A stretch of 64,000 bases of DNA from assembly GCA_963930655.1 (NCBI GenBank), contig OZ005613.1, positions 13,896,501-13,960,500 of the forward strand. The letters are read 5' to 3'. A model generated the notes under the pieces. The model did not search any database, was not told the origin of the DNA, and saw nothing but the letters and a program-made list of their open reading frames with translations. Source of the stretch: Myrica gale (lineage: Eukaryota; Streptophyta; Magnoliopsida; Fagales; Myricaceae). Every line of letters starts with the position of its first letter. Position 1 is the first letter of the stretch. Below, piece by piece: positions 1 to 12,330 of the stretch. The translations under genes and the position numbers were made by a program.

Positions 1-2440
1 GAAACCTGAAATCCGTTCCCAATTACAATTTTGTGTCTATTAAAGCTGGTAACTCGCCCCATGTGACCTGTTTTCAAGGAAGGTGAGGAATTAGGTCAAG
101 AGATCACAGACAGTGGGATCCTTGTACAGGGCTAGCCTGCAGCTTTATACGTCGTATTTATGCATTCACATTGGAGAAGAAAGTGGTTGGCTGATCTTAG
201 GACGTACGTAGGCCAATTAGCTGCCATTTAAGGCCGAGGCGCGGTTTTATGTTCATCCCCTCTATACCATTTGTTTGCTATTCAAAAACATGGTGCGGTA
301 GCTTAGAAAAAAAAAAACATGGTGCGGTACATTATTTTCAGCTAAACGTGCTCTGACAAACCATGCATGCAACGATCGAGTAGTTGGTTTTTGGTTTGAT
401 TTGTCTCAGAAGCTTTTGGTTTGAACATGGGCCAAAGTCTTGCTCAACCTAACTCTCTAGACTCTAGCTACTAACACCCATATTGCATGCCATGTGCAAT
501 TACGAAGGAGTACTGAAGATTATTTCCTTTCCCTCAATCGAGGCCATATACCCAACAAATTCATTGACGAAATATGTGGCAATGTGTTGGAGTTTGATGC
601 TATATATACTTGCTTAGGCTAACAAAGCAATCAATATATATACTGATCAGTTTCCGAAGGAAGGATATTCGATGCTGCTTTCAGAGGAAGAGATTCCGGT
701 GGACATGAATAATTATATTTGGCTTCGGCAAAAGATCTTCAAATCTTTCTCTAATTGAAGAGGATAGTAAGAGCTAATCAATGAGATTTACTTTTTTCTT
801 AGGCAAGAGCTAGTCCATGAGTTCGATGCAAGAGATGAACATGCATGTTGAACATTAGATATTTCCAAGGCAATCCGCAGCCACACAAGATGCATGATCA
901 ACCACCGAAGGAACCTATGAAAGACAGGCAGACGTGTACAGATACCAGTTCAATTATGCATGAGTAAAAACAGATCAGATAAGTCTCGTTTGTGGTATTC
1001 TAGCGTCCAAATTGCTGCGAAATGAGCTTCGAGACAACATCTGCACAAAGTGGGTTCCATTAGGTCTAGAACTAAGAGTGGTTTGCGTTAGGGCATGCAT
1101 TACTGCATTTGGTCCAACCCATTAAAATATCAAGGAAGTGCCTTTCTTTCATTTTAGCACCAAGCCTGTGACAACCAATTGTATATCAAGTGTACGTTAT
1201 CGAATCTTTTTCTACCATTAGAAAGACGAAAAAGGGAACCAAAAGTGAGAATTTAAACCCTTCAGTGCGAATGAACACCACCTTCTCACGTTCAAATTAA
1301 AATGCCCAAAGAAAGTCCCCATCATTCAAATGGGACCCCTCATGCCCTCCAACATTCCTCAATTCTCTCTGCATCAGAAGATTTTTCTTTCTCTTCCTTT
1401 CTTTCTTTTTTAAATATTTAATGTTTTTTTTTCCCGACCTCCATGGCTCCATGGATGACTTTGCATTCCTATCTTCATAGTTAATGGAGCTACAAGGGGT
1501 CGAATCATGGGACTATGACTGCTTACTGCTATCATTCAACTGGCAGCACTCTCCATTAACCCGGCCGCTTTTTTTTTTTTTTGTAACCAAAGCTATCATT
1601 TATACATAGCCCGTGCCCAAAGCTGTACAATCACGGGCAAAATTTATAGCTCCACCATTGTTGTTGGCCATTCAAAACTTTGAGATCCCCAAAGGTTGTA
1701 TGCACAGACAGTAACTTCCAAGTTTACCAAAACAACAGCCTCCCTTGAACAATCGTTTTATTTAACCAACTTTCCATGAAGTTTTGATCAATAATTAATT
1801 CAAAGCGTAGAAAAAAAAAAGATTATTTCTCTTCTTTTTTTCCTCCTCTTTTGTGACTGTTAAATTGTGTGAGAAACCAACATATCCTAGCGAGTAGGGA
1901 GTGAGCAAGCCTCAAAGAGTATGCGGTCTGGCGCCACTACTTCGAGGGGCCCTTGGACCCCACCTATACAGTCAAAAAGGGGACGAAGAAATCTACGCAG
2001 ACAAATTGCATGGGACCCGCAAATCTAAGCAATGAGCTGTTGCTTTTTTGACATCTCTCACTTTTCCACACACCCCCGAACATGCCCACGTCTCTCTCTC
2101 CGAGAAAAAAGAGAAAGTGGCCGAGAAAATATGGAAGAAAGATGGAGAAAGCGCGAGAAAGAGAGAGAGAATGTACGAAACGAAAGGCTAGCTGTGCATG
2201 ATTCGTGCAGAGTACTAAAAAAGTGCGTCTACATTATTATATTCCACCCACCCACCTCTCTACTTTTTTTTTTCTCCATACTTATTCGGACTTTGATTAG
2301 CTTTTATTGTTTTGCCCTGTCTATGCTTTTTTATTACGTGCTTGCCATCGTCGGTGATAATTATCGAATGGGGGGATTCTCTTAGCCGACTTCCTTGAAA
2401 AGAGAGATTATTATTTTGACCAACTTTCTTGATATTTGGG
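1..2440. other. Intergenic DNA, no gene recognised
   Basis: No open frame here resembles a known protein. The stretch is AT-rich with homopolymer runs. A GA/CT-rich patch at about 2085-2200 could be a leader or promoter-like tract, but no gene follows it. It also holds one clear micro-insertion (284-329) and one diverged candidate (769-821), described separately. Confidence 0.6.
284..329 (+). mobile_element. Ultra-short LINE-tail insertion with 17-bp target duplication
   Basis: AAAAACATGGTGCGGTA occurs at 284-300 and again at 313-329. Between them lies only GCTTAGAAAAAA. A direct repeat of target-site length flanking a few 3'-end bases plus poly(A) is the mark of target-primed reverse transcription by a LINE that aborted almost at once. 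Because poly(A) merges into the repeat, the exact left edge of the second copy is ambiguous by a few bases. Confidence 0.7.
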
Positions 2441-2748
2441 TGATGTTCGTTTTGAGAAAAAATGTAGGATTTTAGAGAAGTTGTGAATTTTTATGTTGAA
2501 TAGTGTTTTATTGGTGTTTGTGTAAAGTAGAGAGAGAAATGATTTGATGTAATTATTTAATAAAAAAGTATTGGAGTTATGTGAAAAAGTATAGAGAGAG
2601 AAAATTTATGTTGAATAAAAAATTAAAAAGTTGTTGGAGATTGTGTAAAATGTATTGGTTTTTGTGTTTAAATTCTGAATATGTTCGGTGGTAGAATTGT
2701 GAATATACTTAGAATCCTGAAAAAATGGTGAAAACGAACATACCCTTG
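2441..2748. mobile_element. MITE-like element with GTTCGTTTT inverted ends
   Basis: The left end reads ATGTTCGTTTTGAGAAAAAA. The right end, read on the other strand, is ATGTTCGTTTTCACCATTTT. The interior is AT-rich, carries GAGAGAGA tracts and has no coding capacity. A related sequence in the opposite orientation lies near 17530-17712. I could not define a target-site duplication. Confidence 0.5.
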
Positions 2749-2864
2749 GACTTTTTATACCTTATGGGAAGTCAATTTATTTTTTCTTTTTTTTGGTTCC
2801 TTTTAATTGTTCGCGATTTGTGCGCAATAGATTTTTAAAGGACCTCAAGATCTGATGAGATGAA

Positions 2865-3063
2865 GGTTGTGTTTGTGTTGTAAAATGTTGGGTATGGGAA
2901 TATGTGTTGGTATTGGGTTTAGTGAAAAGGTGAAGAGAGAGGTAATTTTTTATAGTTTTTGAAATTTTTTATATTTTTTTATGGGAGAGAGAGAGATTAT
3001 ATTGGAGTATTTTATTAGGAGAGAGATAAAATGTTGGAAATGTTGAGTTTTGCAAACACAGCC
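2865..3063. mobile_element. Tourist-like MITE, GAA target duplication
   Basis: The ends are GGTTGTGTTTG and CAAACACAGCC, near-perfect inverted repeats, flanked by GAA at 2862-2864 and 3064-3066. The 199-bp interior shares blocks such as GGAGAGAGAGATTATATT with elements at 9894-10073 and 17725-17892. A 3-bp duplication and GGYTGTGTTTG ends fit the PIF/Harbinger (Tourist) class of non-autonomous elements. Confidence 0.7.
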
Positions 3064-3066
3064 GAA

Positions 3067-6000
3067 GTCAGATTTTCTTATATTTTTTTAATCAAACTCC
3101 TTAGAAATTGACCAATAAAGGGACAGACTGTCTCGATGTATACCGCATGTCGAGGCCATGACACCGTCATTTAACCTCTTATTTATTCTTTAAAAAAAGA
3201 ATTTTTAATAGAACTCCCTAATTACTATCCAAGATTTGTTAATTTTTTTTTCTTGGCAAGCTTTGTTAATTTTTTGGTTTGATATAGTTTTCGCCAATTA
3301 ATTATTAGATTTGTGACTTTGCATCCGTATTTTCAATTTCGTTATATATTTTCAAGTCAAAGACTCGAGCCCATTAGCGCAAGTCGTATATTGACTATCT
3401 GACCAAGAATATAACTCTAGCAGTCGTAGGACTCCTCCTAAATAGTCTACTTGTTCGGAAACTCTTATAATACAACTCTACTATCTTAAGAGGTAGTCTC
3501 CTAACAGGACTAAAAGGGCAGTACAGGTATAAAAACCTAGGTATTCTCCTCGTTAGACCAACGCTTAATTCTGTCTTCAGAATACCTATCTTCTTTCTTA
3601 AACACTGACTTGGTCGTCGGAGACTTGATCCGAGGCCACCCTTTGGTGATTTTTGCAGGATTAATTGACTTCCGAGCATTGTGGTGATTCTTAACATCAT
3701 CACATCCATTAACTATCAATGTACAATTTGCATCCCTATTAAGCCCAAAAAAAATTCACATTATAAAAATATAGAGATAAAATTGTCATGACTTAAATTA
3801 AAACTATTAATTTTTATATAAATTAATAGCAGTGAAATATAACGAAAATGATAATTTTAAGTACTAAATATTATAACCTAACCATTGATAGAAGACAAGT
3901 ATCTTTACCCCTTAATTATATTTTTAGTTACTTCTCATAATGCTTTTAAAGTCTGCTCTTCTAAGCTCATACAAAGAACAGACGTAATCTCTTTTAATTG
4001 CTCCCTTTCCTGTCTTGTGGCTCCTAACAAAGTTAAGAAAGGGTAATCTCTTCTAACTTCAAGCTTTGTCCCAGCAAATCTACCAATTAATTAGCACGTT
4101 GTGTTCTAATTACCCCCTCTTCTAGGGGCGTGTACGTATCTTAGATTTGTTACTGTTTCTTTTCCTGCTGCCATATTAAATTCCTTTTTATTAGCACCTC
4201 ATTTGTCCCCAAATAGGCTGTCTTCTGGGCTGCTTTTCTTGGCAGCCTTCATGATAATCCCTGTCTAGGCCTTTTTGTGAAACTTATGAAGATTTGGAGG
4301 GATTTCCATCTTCTTTGTTCGTAGCATATATTCATCTAATTATAATAATTATTGCTTGCTTTTACAAAACGTCAAGAAAAAAGGATAACTTCGACTCAGA
4401 AGAATATTTTCAGAGAAGAATCCCAAACTCTGCTTCTGAATGAGGAGGAAATTAATCAATTTCCAAGCATCTTAATATTAATTTTTTCCCATTTTTATTA
4501 GTGTTCGACCATTTAGAAAAAAAAGATTAGTGTTCGACCCAATGCATCATGAGCGTAATAGCTAACTGGTAGGTGTTAACCCACAGAGAGTGTCTGGCAG
4601 GAGCAGCGTTAGGTTTAGGAGGGTTTGCTGGTCTTGCGAGACAAAGTACTAGGTTTTTTCATCTGCGTGTCGAGTTGTGAAGGGTACGTCGGTCTTGGCT
4701 TTTCGGTTGTTTTTCATTTAGCGTATGTGGGCTATGAAGTCTCCTAGCTCGACAGGAAGTTCCAGTAGTGATAGATTACGTTAATTTTCAATTTAGGAAG
4801 TTGCAAAAAAACAAAAGTTGCTTAAACTTTGGATACTTATTTACTACAGAAAACTGATTGTTTCAGAGTTTGTCACCTGACGAACAAACATGAAAGTCTG
4901 AGCACAAAGGCACTTCGCTTTTGCATGTTTCTGTTCGTAAATAGTGGTCGAAAGAAAATTCCATAGAAGAGTACTGTAAGCCGTGCAGTACTCCAGCAAA
5001 CCTCCTGGGAAGAGAGAAAGAACGACTTTCCCCAGGAGAAAAAGAACGGCTTTCCTGCTTCTGTTACTGTCGCAGGTTGTTCTACCAAACAGAAATACAA
5101 AATATTAAAATTTTGTTATCCAACTTTATGATTCAATCCAACCCTCAATATAAATGCTCGACGCTGTGTTACAATAAATGCCATGTTTGATGCACCTGAC
5201 AGAGAAGTAGATGTACTGAAATAATGTGGCTTCAAACCCAGATAGATTTGGAAGCAGAAAAATAATAAAAACGGATGGTATATTGGTATCTATAAATTTA
5301 TCATCAATTATTATGGTAAGGACCCACTAGTTGTTGGGTTATGAAATTCTTGGAGTCGGGGATTAACTTGTGGGACACTTTCCTTGAATCTGTAACCTTG
5401 GCCCATAAAAGAAACAGGTCATGTAGTTAACTCATGGGTCCCATTGAAGCTCCATATATCATCTTCGTTTCTTTTGTTTTCATCTCCTAGAAAAATTATT
5501 TGAGTGGCTTAGAATAATAGGATCTAATAAGTTCAGATACTTTGTAGGATCCTCGATCGATCGAGTGGGTATGTGGTTTAGATCTTGGTTCAGTTGGTCT
5601 ACCCTTCGACCACATGGGTCGGTGGTTTTCCTTTTTTCTCTTTTTGGTTTTTGCTCGTTACGATAATCTAGATAAGATTAGACAATTGTACTTCTAGTGC
5701 TGATTGGTTCATATCTTCCTGTCTACCTGCGGCCTTTTAGTTAAGCCCTTGACTTGTCACTTGTTTTATATCAAGCAAGCCAGCCAACTGGTGATTAATT
5801 AGCTTTTTCCTGTGTTCATGTTTCAATCCTCGTTCCTACCTAGGCACGAAACCAGTAGAATAGAGATGTGTTTTTTTTGGCTTCTTTATGTACTTATTTA
5901 TCTATTGTGGTCAGGATCTTAATTTCTATCCTGATGACCATTGTCTTGTGCCCCAACCTGCTCAGTATTTTCAAAAGTTTTTCCAGGTTTTCTGCCAGAA

Positions 6001-6191
6001 TATAGTGGAAGCGAGAGGGCTGAATATATATATTAGTCACATTAATAGTACATTCTTTCTGAATCTACTCGGTTCTATTTGATACAGCTAGGCACCTTAT
6101 AATACAGTACTATTGATTGATGACAATGTCTTTCCCGGCACGAAAGATCAGTTCCCTTTCTATTGATCCCCCAAACCCGCAAAAAGAATAA
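3067..6191. other. Intergenic DNA, no gene recognised
   Basis: Two overlapping minus-strand frames near 3395-3719 and one at 4873-5100 are the longest open stretches. None shows a recognisable domain, codon pattern or splice structure. A micro-insertion lies at 4497-4539. Confidence 0.55.
4497..4539 (+). mobile_element. Ultra-short LINE-tail insertion with 14-bp target duplication
   Basis: ATTAGTGTTCGACC is present at 4497-4510 and exactly repeated at 4526-4539. The only bases between are ATTTAGAAAAAAAAG. The TTAG-plus-poly(A) core matches the insert at 301-312, so the same retroposon family probably made both. Confidence 0.75.
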
Positions 6192-6399
6192 GCTGCAGTT
6201 TCTTTTCCAAAATTTACGCCCTTCAAAATTTTAAAACAATCATAAAATAATTCATCTCACTTCATTAAATTATAAAATAATATTATAATATTCAATTAAA
6301 TCTTTTCTCTTCACTTTTCTATAAAATATTTATATTTTTTCACAAACTCTAATACCTAAAATTTTCAAAACCCTAAAATTTTCACAGACAAACACTACC
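6192..6399. mobile_element. Tourist-like MITE, degenerate, TAA target duplication
   Basis: The right end is CAAACACTACC followed by TAA (6400-6402). TAA also precedes the left end at 6189-6191. The left terminal repeat is decayed (GCTGCAGTTT against GGTAGTGTTT). The interior has the AAAATTTT, CTCTTCACTTTTTC and TACCTAAAATTTT blocks of this MITE family. Confidence 0.5.
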
Positions 6400-6685
6400 T
6401 AAACGAAGTGAATTGTTAGCTTAGATTGGTCATTGGATAGTTAAAGCTAAACATACTTTGGTGTAGATTATTATTAGGTCTTGAAAAAGGCACTACATTG
6501 TTCTCAACTAATTACCTTTTGGTTTTCAGCTGCGATTCCTAACCATACCTAATTGTGTCCTTTGCTCCCGCAAAGACCAAAGTTGAATTGAGCGTAATCA
6601 ACGTGGGTTTTCTTGAGGATTATACTAATCCAATTGGGTTGAGGTAGACATAACTTTACTGGGAATTAATTAAGGTTATCAATAA

Positions 6686-7637
6686 GGGTGGGCATATCCG
6701 GAATAGTTAATTCCAATTCCGATGTTGATTGGAATCCATATTTTGGTTCTGGTTTCATTTCGATAGCGAAATCGGGCGAAACAGGAAATCGGAAATTTTG
6801 GTATTGATTTGTGGATTATTTTGGAACAAATTATGTACGGGTCAAAAATCATTTTATGCATTTTGGGGTCAAATTAGGCTTATGAGTTCTATTTAAGCCC
6901 TTTTATTTTAAGTGTGTTGTACCTATCAAAAATTAATCATTTGATTAGTAATACAACAATATTTTTATGCTTCAATGTGAAATACAAGATTAAAAATCTT
7001 ATTGGTTCTATGGCCATTTTAATTTGTCTAACAAAATATAAATAATTACTACTACTACTACCAAAGTCTAAACTCAAATGATGAAGCATTAAGAAACATA
7101 CATAAATAATTGTATCATACGAATCACATGAACCAAGTAAATAAAATAAATAAATAAATATTCTGATATTCCCATTGGAATTTCTTATTCGGTTCGGGTT
7201 CGGTAGGGCTGCACAGAACCGGTCCGGTCCTATATTTTAAAATGCGGTTCGGACCGGACCGGACCGCATTTATTAATATAAATAAATAAATATTTTTTTT
7301 ATATTTTTAATACAAATTACAAACTTAAAAAATTTAGTTTTAACCTAAACTAAAACTCTAAATTTTTATATGTCATTCCCCCTTCGAAATTAAACTAAAT
7401 TTTTATTAAAAAAAATGAAAAAAAAAAATAAAAACGGACCGGACCGGACCACCCTTTAATTTAGGAGGACCGAAAATGCAGTCCGAAAACCGGAACGCAT
7501 TTCCAGTTTGCAGCCCTAGGGTTCGGTTCAAAAAATAAGGTAAATCGCATACCAGCTCTAGCATAGACCGGATACAAAACTAGAATATATTCCGGCCGAT
7601 ACCAAAAATGATGATCGGAATTCTTGCTCCCACCGAA
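6686..7637. mobile_element. Possible decayed hAT-like element hosting a nested insertion
   Basis: The left edge starts GGGTGGGCATATCCGGAAT. Near 7620-7637 the other strand reads GGTGGGAGCAAGAATTCCG. The interior contains repeated GGTTCGG/CGGTTC motifs and is interrupted by the 315-bp element at 7204-7518. The ends are only partly complementary and no target duplication is clear, so the boundaries are tentative. Confidence 0.35.
7204..7518. mobile_element. hAT MITE with perfect 8-bp target duplication
   Basis: The terminal inverted repeats are TAGGGCTGCA and TGCAGCCCTA. GGGTTCGG is exactly duplicated at 7196-7203 and 7519-7526. Inside each end lie alternating CCGGTCCGG/CGGACCGGACC blocks, so each arm can fold on itself. 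An 8-bp duplication and these ends identify a non-autonomous hAT element. There is no coding sequence. Confidence 0.85.
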
Positions 7638-7639
7638 AT

Positions 7640-8940
7640 TTTTGAACGCTCTTAATTGTCAAATTATAGATGCGTTAAAATTCTTCCAATTAATGATATA
7701 TATGCCTTAACACTAGGCCACTCTAGGTGGATCCATCAACCATAGGAGCTGATATGCATCACAACCAAGCCCTAATTAATACAAACTATTTGGATCAAAC
7801 TTGTTAATCAGCCGCATATCAAACTGATTAGCATTAAGTTGGTCACAGCCAAAAAATTTACTTCAGCCTAATGATTGGCCACCTATATCATATGTAGGTT
7901 CCGCAGGCTATTGTGCTGTAGATAGCCAGTGGAGATCGACTGGCACCTGCAACTTTCATCCGCGTTTTTCATGGATGCATTTATATCAACAAATATCCAC
8001 AGCGAGCATTAATGTGGTAATTGAAAACATCCTGCATGCCTTTCCAAAGATCTTTCCGCAGTTCACCATTATTGCAGGAGTCACAAGCTTTGGGTCTTCA
8101 CCAAAACTGGTGGCCGATCGACGTTAAATTCGTCGGGGTTTGAAAACGACAGACTTCAGATCATACACATCCAGATCTTCTTTCTAACACGAAACCCTGT
8201 TCGCATGTGGTGCGCCCGAGTCCCGACTAGCTCAACAGCAGGGAGTACTGCTTTTGTTTTGGAAATTGATGTTTCAACCGACGTTTACATTCCTCTCACA
8301 CGGAAAAAAGGTGACTGGAAGATTTGTTTGCAGATAATGGCTGCTGGTTGAAATTCGCTCCATGTCTTTTCATTTTCCACGAGTAGAGTTCTGTTCATTT
8401 CTCGGCTGTTCTTTTATTCTTAATTTTTTTCTATTTAGGAAAGTGATCAGAACCCTGTTGGATCGAGTTGATTAGCTCCTCTTGTAATCGTCTGTCCCAG
8501 AGCAGAGCCCGCGGAATGGCAGTAAACAAAGCTCACCAAGAGCCAAATCTCATCTATGGGTCTACCCAAGGAACCACAAAATAAAAAAAATAATAGTAAT
8601 TTTGTGTTGAATTTTTAGCAGCTGTGAAAGAGTAAGAGAGAATGAAAAAAATGGTTAATGAAAAAGTGAAAAAAAAATTAGGAAAAAAGTGAAAAAAAGT
8701 AAAAGAAAAAAAGAGAATGTGAAAAAGTTAAAATTTTAGTTAAATTTTTAATGTAAACAAACATTATGAAAATGAAAGAAGTGACCACTACATTTTGTAT
8801 CTTTTAACAAGTTTATACGTTGTAATTTACATTTTAAATTATTAAATTTTTATATTATACTTCAAATTATTAATTATTTTTAAATTTTACATCCTGTGTT
8901 ATAATTTTTCTATTAACATTAGTATATATGTCTATTTATT
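7640..8940. other. Intergenic DNA, no gene recognised
   Basis: No coding region, RNA gene or clear repeat boundary was found. The last 350 bases become AT-rich, with GTGAAAAA repeats of the kind found inside the MITEs of this window. Confidence 0.5.
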
Positions 8941-9350
8941 AGGAAAAAAATACATTTTTTACCTACAAACTATCATAGATTTTGCAATTTGCACAATAAA
9001 TTATCAGTTTTGACACATTATACTCTATAACTACAAATTTTAGATATTTTACACATTTGTCGAATTTTTAGACTAAAATGAAGATAATATTTTTAACTTA
9101 TTTTGCATATATTGAAAATACTATTATCAATTCTTAATTTTTAAAGGGTATTATTGTCAGATAAAAGATGTAAAATATTTAATATTAGACGTTTAAGAAT
9201 GTAATGTGTCAAAGCGAGCCGTTTAAGATATAAAATATCTAACATTAATAATTTAATAGTGTAATATGTCAAAAATTAGGAGTTTAGAATGTAATGTACA
9301 GTAGAATTGGTGGTTGAATAACTTGAATGGTAAAAAATATATTTTTATTT
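8941..9350. mobile_element. Old MITE related to the Mutator-like element at 30091-30551
   Basis: The left end (GGAAAAAAATACATTTTTTACC) and the right end (GGTAAAAAATATATTTTTATT) are inverted relatives. The interior carries the recurring phrases CAGTTTTGACACATTATACT and TTTTAGATATTTTACAC, also seen in the better-preserved element at 30091-30551. The target duplication is not clear. Confidence 0.5.
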
Positions 9351-9890
9351 TATTTTTTTAATTTGTAAAGCAGTATTAAAAAAAATAATAAAAATAGGGA
9401 TAGAAAAGTAGCAAATGAACCGATGGCAGAGATTGAGGAAGAAAAGGACATATTATCCACTTTATTATTGACCGCGTTATCGCTGTCAAGTTGCCAAAAT
9501 TACGCTTCTTGCCCGCCTCTTTTATTAGAATTTGGACGAGTGGGATAATTGATTGCGCATACGAACTGACAGCGACGAATAGGAAAGGAAAACAGTTGTC
9601 GCGTCACGTCCCATCAATACCCGGTGGGATCCACCATTTCTTCTGCCAATGCTCGGAGATTCGTCGTTTTTCTCGCCACTCCCCCACACTCCGCTCGTAT
9701 TTCTTTCTCTCTCATTTTTTCTTAGCCGTAGGATTGGAATTAACAGAACAGCTAATTCTTGCCCCTCAAGGACCACCCAAATTTACATCGGTTCATTCTT
9801 TCTGGCCGTAGGATTAGAATTAATTTACTCTCCCGTTATTTTGACAGTGAATCTCAGTGAAGTGGTAGACTAACAGTTATTGCAGTCAAC
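9351..9890. other. Intergenic DNA with a short diverged direct repeat
   Basis: This patch is less AT-rich than its surroundings. A motif around GCCGTAGGATTGGAATTAA near 9724 recurs as GCCGTAGGATTAGAATTAA near 9806, a period of about 82 bases. Open frames on both strands here are short, overlap one another and show no recognised domain. Confidence 0.45.
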
Positions 9891-9893
9891 TCA

Positions 9894-10073
9894 GGTGAGT
9901 TTGTTTTGTTAAATTTTAATGTTTTTAAAATTTTAAGTATTGAGTTTAGTAAAAAAGTGAGAAGAGTGGTAATTTTTTTATATTTTTATGGTGAAAAGTA
10001 ATGATTTGATGGGAAGAGAGAGATTATATTGTAATATTTTATTGTGTTAAAATTTTAGAATACAAACGTAGCC
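9894..10073. mobile_element. Tourist-like MITE, TCA target duplication
   Basis: The element starts GGTGAGTTTGTTTTGT and ends ACAAACGTAGCC. TCA flanks it on both sides (9891-9893 and 10074-10076). The 180-bp interior matches the element at 17725-17892 in order and content, including the TGATTTGATGGGA block. Confidence 0.7.
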
Positions 10074-10594
10074 TCAGTTTGGGTCGTAGCTAGAGATATG
10101 TAAGGGTTGTTTGTTTAACAAAAAAATCTTCTGAATTTTTTGAATTTTCACAAAAAAATTACAAAAATCCTATCCGAACAACCTCGTAGATTGAATTTTT
10201 CACTCCTACTATTATTATTTAGTTATATTTTTTTAGAGTTATAACGACTGTTTAATATTAATAATTAATTATAACTCAATCTAAACATAAATAGATAGTT
10301 TTTATAGTAACACCCAATATGTAAGTTAGTCTCTAACCACCTGTTTGCCTTAAAAAAAACAGAAGAAGACAAATATGAATGTAACCTGTATTTGGGTTGG
10401 GGCTACATATTAGTGGATTGAATCATTCAGTCGTACTAGTACTACCATGTACTTATATTTTTGTAGGGCTGTAATAACAATTTAATTTTTGATTAAGAGC
10501 CAAACATTTTGCTGCCAGTAAGCGTTTCTATAGACTCTAGTAACGCCTAAGAGGTAGGCTAATCTCTTACTACCTTTTTGTCTTAAAAAGAAAG

Positions 10595-11095
10595 ATGAAT
10601 TGTATTTTTTTTCTTCAAATTATCACTTAATTCTTAAATATTCTCATAAATTTTAAATCGTTGAAATTCGCTCCAACAAATTATACTTCTCGTTGCTATT
10701 TCATCTCTTAACCTGCTGAAATTGTTATGTCGAACGGGTAAGTGACACATACCCTTCTTCTTACTTAAAAATACAAATTTAACTAGCTCGATTCTAACTT
10801 AATAATCTTTTTTTTAATAAAAAAAAGTCAGTTAACTACATATTATTTTCTGGCTCTACGAATTGCTAGAACCACTGTATAAGATTAGAGAGAACTCAAA
10901 CGATAGTAAAATTATATTTTCATGTAAGGAGAAGGTCATGTGTCTGTTACTCGAAATATAAACCGTTTCATTATAAAAACTTCAGCAGGTTGAGGGTTAA
11001 AATCGCAATGAGAAGTATAGTTTGTGGGGGTAATTTTGTGACCACAGAAAAGCATAATCAACATTGAGATTTGAGGATTTATTGTAATAGACAAA
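10595..11095. mobile_element. Long-TIR MITE-like element
   Basis: Left arm near 10670-10730: AAATTATACTTCTCGTTGC, then AACCTGCTGAAATTGTTATG. The right arm, read on the opposite strand, contains AAACTATACTTCTCATTGCG and AACCTGCTGAAGTTTTTATA. The arms are long (at least 60 bases each) and diverged. A related sequence occurs near 50790-50880. The outer boundaries are approximate. Confidence 0.5.
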
Positions 11096-11169
11096 TTAGG
11101 TCGCACTACATCAAAACAATTGAAAACAGAAACAGACGTTAAGAAATACCTTGAAACATTTGATCTCAA

Positions 11170-11985
11170 GAGATCAAACCCTTAAGATCGAGCTCCAATT
11201 TGTTTCAACTATGAGAATATATAGTTAGATGTACTTTTATTTTTATAATCTATTTCTCTCTTTCAGTCGCTTCCTTATTATTAAATTTTTGAAATAAATA
11301 CATTTCGCATTCTACTTATGAAGATCTTAATACTTTATACTTCTAACTATTATTTTATTATATTGCATGTATCATATTATAAATGAATATAATTTAAGAA
11401 AAGAAATTCACCTCTTTCTATCAATATAAACTTTTGAAATGAGTGGTTCTAAGTTTAAACCCTTTCGTGCACTCTATTCCCAAATTAAAATGTCAAATTT
11501 TGCCTCTATTCTGCTTTTCATTTAAAATGCCAAAATTTCTTGCCTAATAGGTAGATCCACGTACATTAAATCTCGCACGAGATAAGCTTTGGGATAGTTG
11601 AAGAATGAACAAAACTTGGGTCTTATCACCCTCTACCATTTTTTGCCAAACAGGTGGCAAATAATTAGCTAGTGAGTGTCCCAACCGTGTCGATCCGTCG
11701 TTTTGTTCCTTTTGGAAGCCCCACTAAGAACCATTCTGGCAATCATTTATGAGTAGTCCTACCAGTGGGAGAGGGTAGCAAGACTTTTGGAGTACGAATT
11801 AAATGAGTCACCCTCCAACATATTAATCTTAGTGAGCACTCCACATCTGGCAACCATGCAGAATATCCCTTTACCCACATCCTTTGCATCGCGAACTATT
11901 TTGCAATGGACCATGCTTCCCATGTCTTCTAGCAATTGTGACGATCTTCTACATGGAAGAAAAAAGTTAAACAGTATTTGAACCT
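11170..11985. other. Intergenic DNA, no gene recognised
   Basis: This is AT-rich sequence with no recognisable coding exon or terminal repeat. The plus-strand frame at 11787-11981 has no identifiable domain. Confidence 0.5.
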
Positions 11986-12022
11986 GCTCAATTATTATTA
12001 TTAATCAACAGAACCACTACTA

Positions 12023-12330
12023 TTAACATATAAAAACAGAGTCCATACATAAAGAAAACAAACAAAAGATACAAGTAAAAACCAAAAAATCACGCCTAAG
12101 GAAGTTGAAAGCTCTCATAAACCCAACGAAACTACAGATGATGCTCGTGAAACTTGGGAAAGCATCCCTTCTTGAGGGAGAAAACAAGCCATTGGGCAAG
12201 GCTGTGAGCAGCCACATTAGTAGACCGAAGAGAAAAAGACACCAGTAGGAAGGAGGTGAATTCAACAAAAACTGAATCCAAGAAATAAGATGCTCAATTT
12301 TTCATGGGCAATCCGCAATATCTTTGCCAA
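12023..12330 (-). mobile_element. LINE 3' fragment with RNase H-like domain remnant
   Basis: On the minus strand, about 12100-12270 reads as the end of the RNase H-like domain found at the C-terminus of plant L1-type LINE polyproteins. The diagnostic stretch is RSTNVAAHSLAQW, matching the R..N..AH.LA.W/F motif, followed by a short hydrophobic tail. Upstream, to about 12330, a frame-shifted piece resembles the preceding part of the domain (DSVGKDI...KIEHLISWIQ). At least one frameshift and one in-frame stop separate the two, so this is a dead, 5'-truncated copy. A host RNase H-like gene fragment is the less likely alternative. Confidence 0.55.

Noticed and set aside
1560-1700. Poly(T) followed by AT-rich sequence as an inverted LINE tail
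   Set aside because: No flanking direct repeat could be found.
3395-3719. Two overlapping minus-strand frames (104 and 60 codons)
   Set aside because: No recognised domain, and two frames compete over the same DNA; not enough to call a gene.
9491-9873. Three overlapping frames on both strands in a less AT-rich patch
   Set aside because: They exclude one another, and none resembles a known protein.
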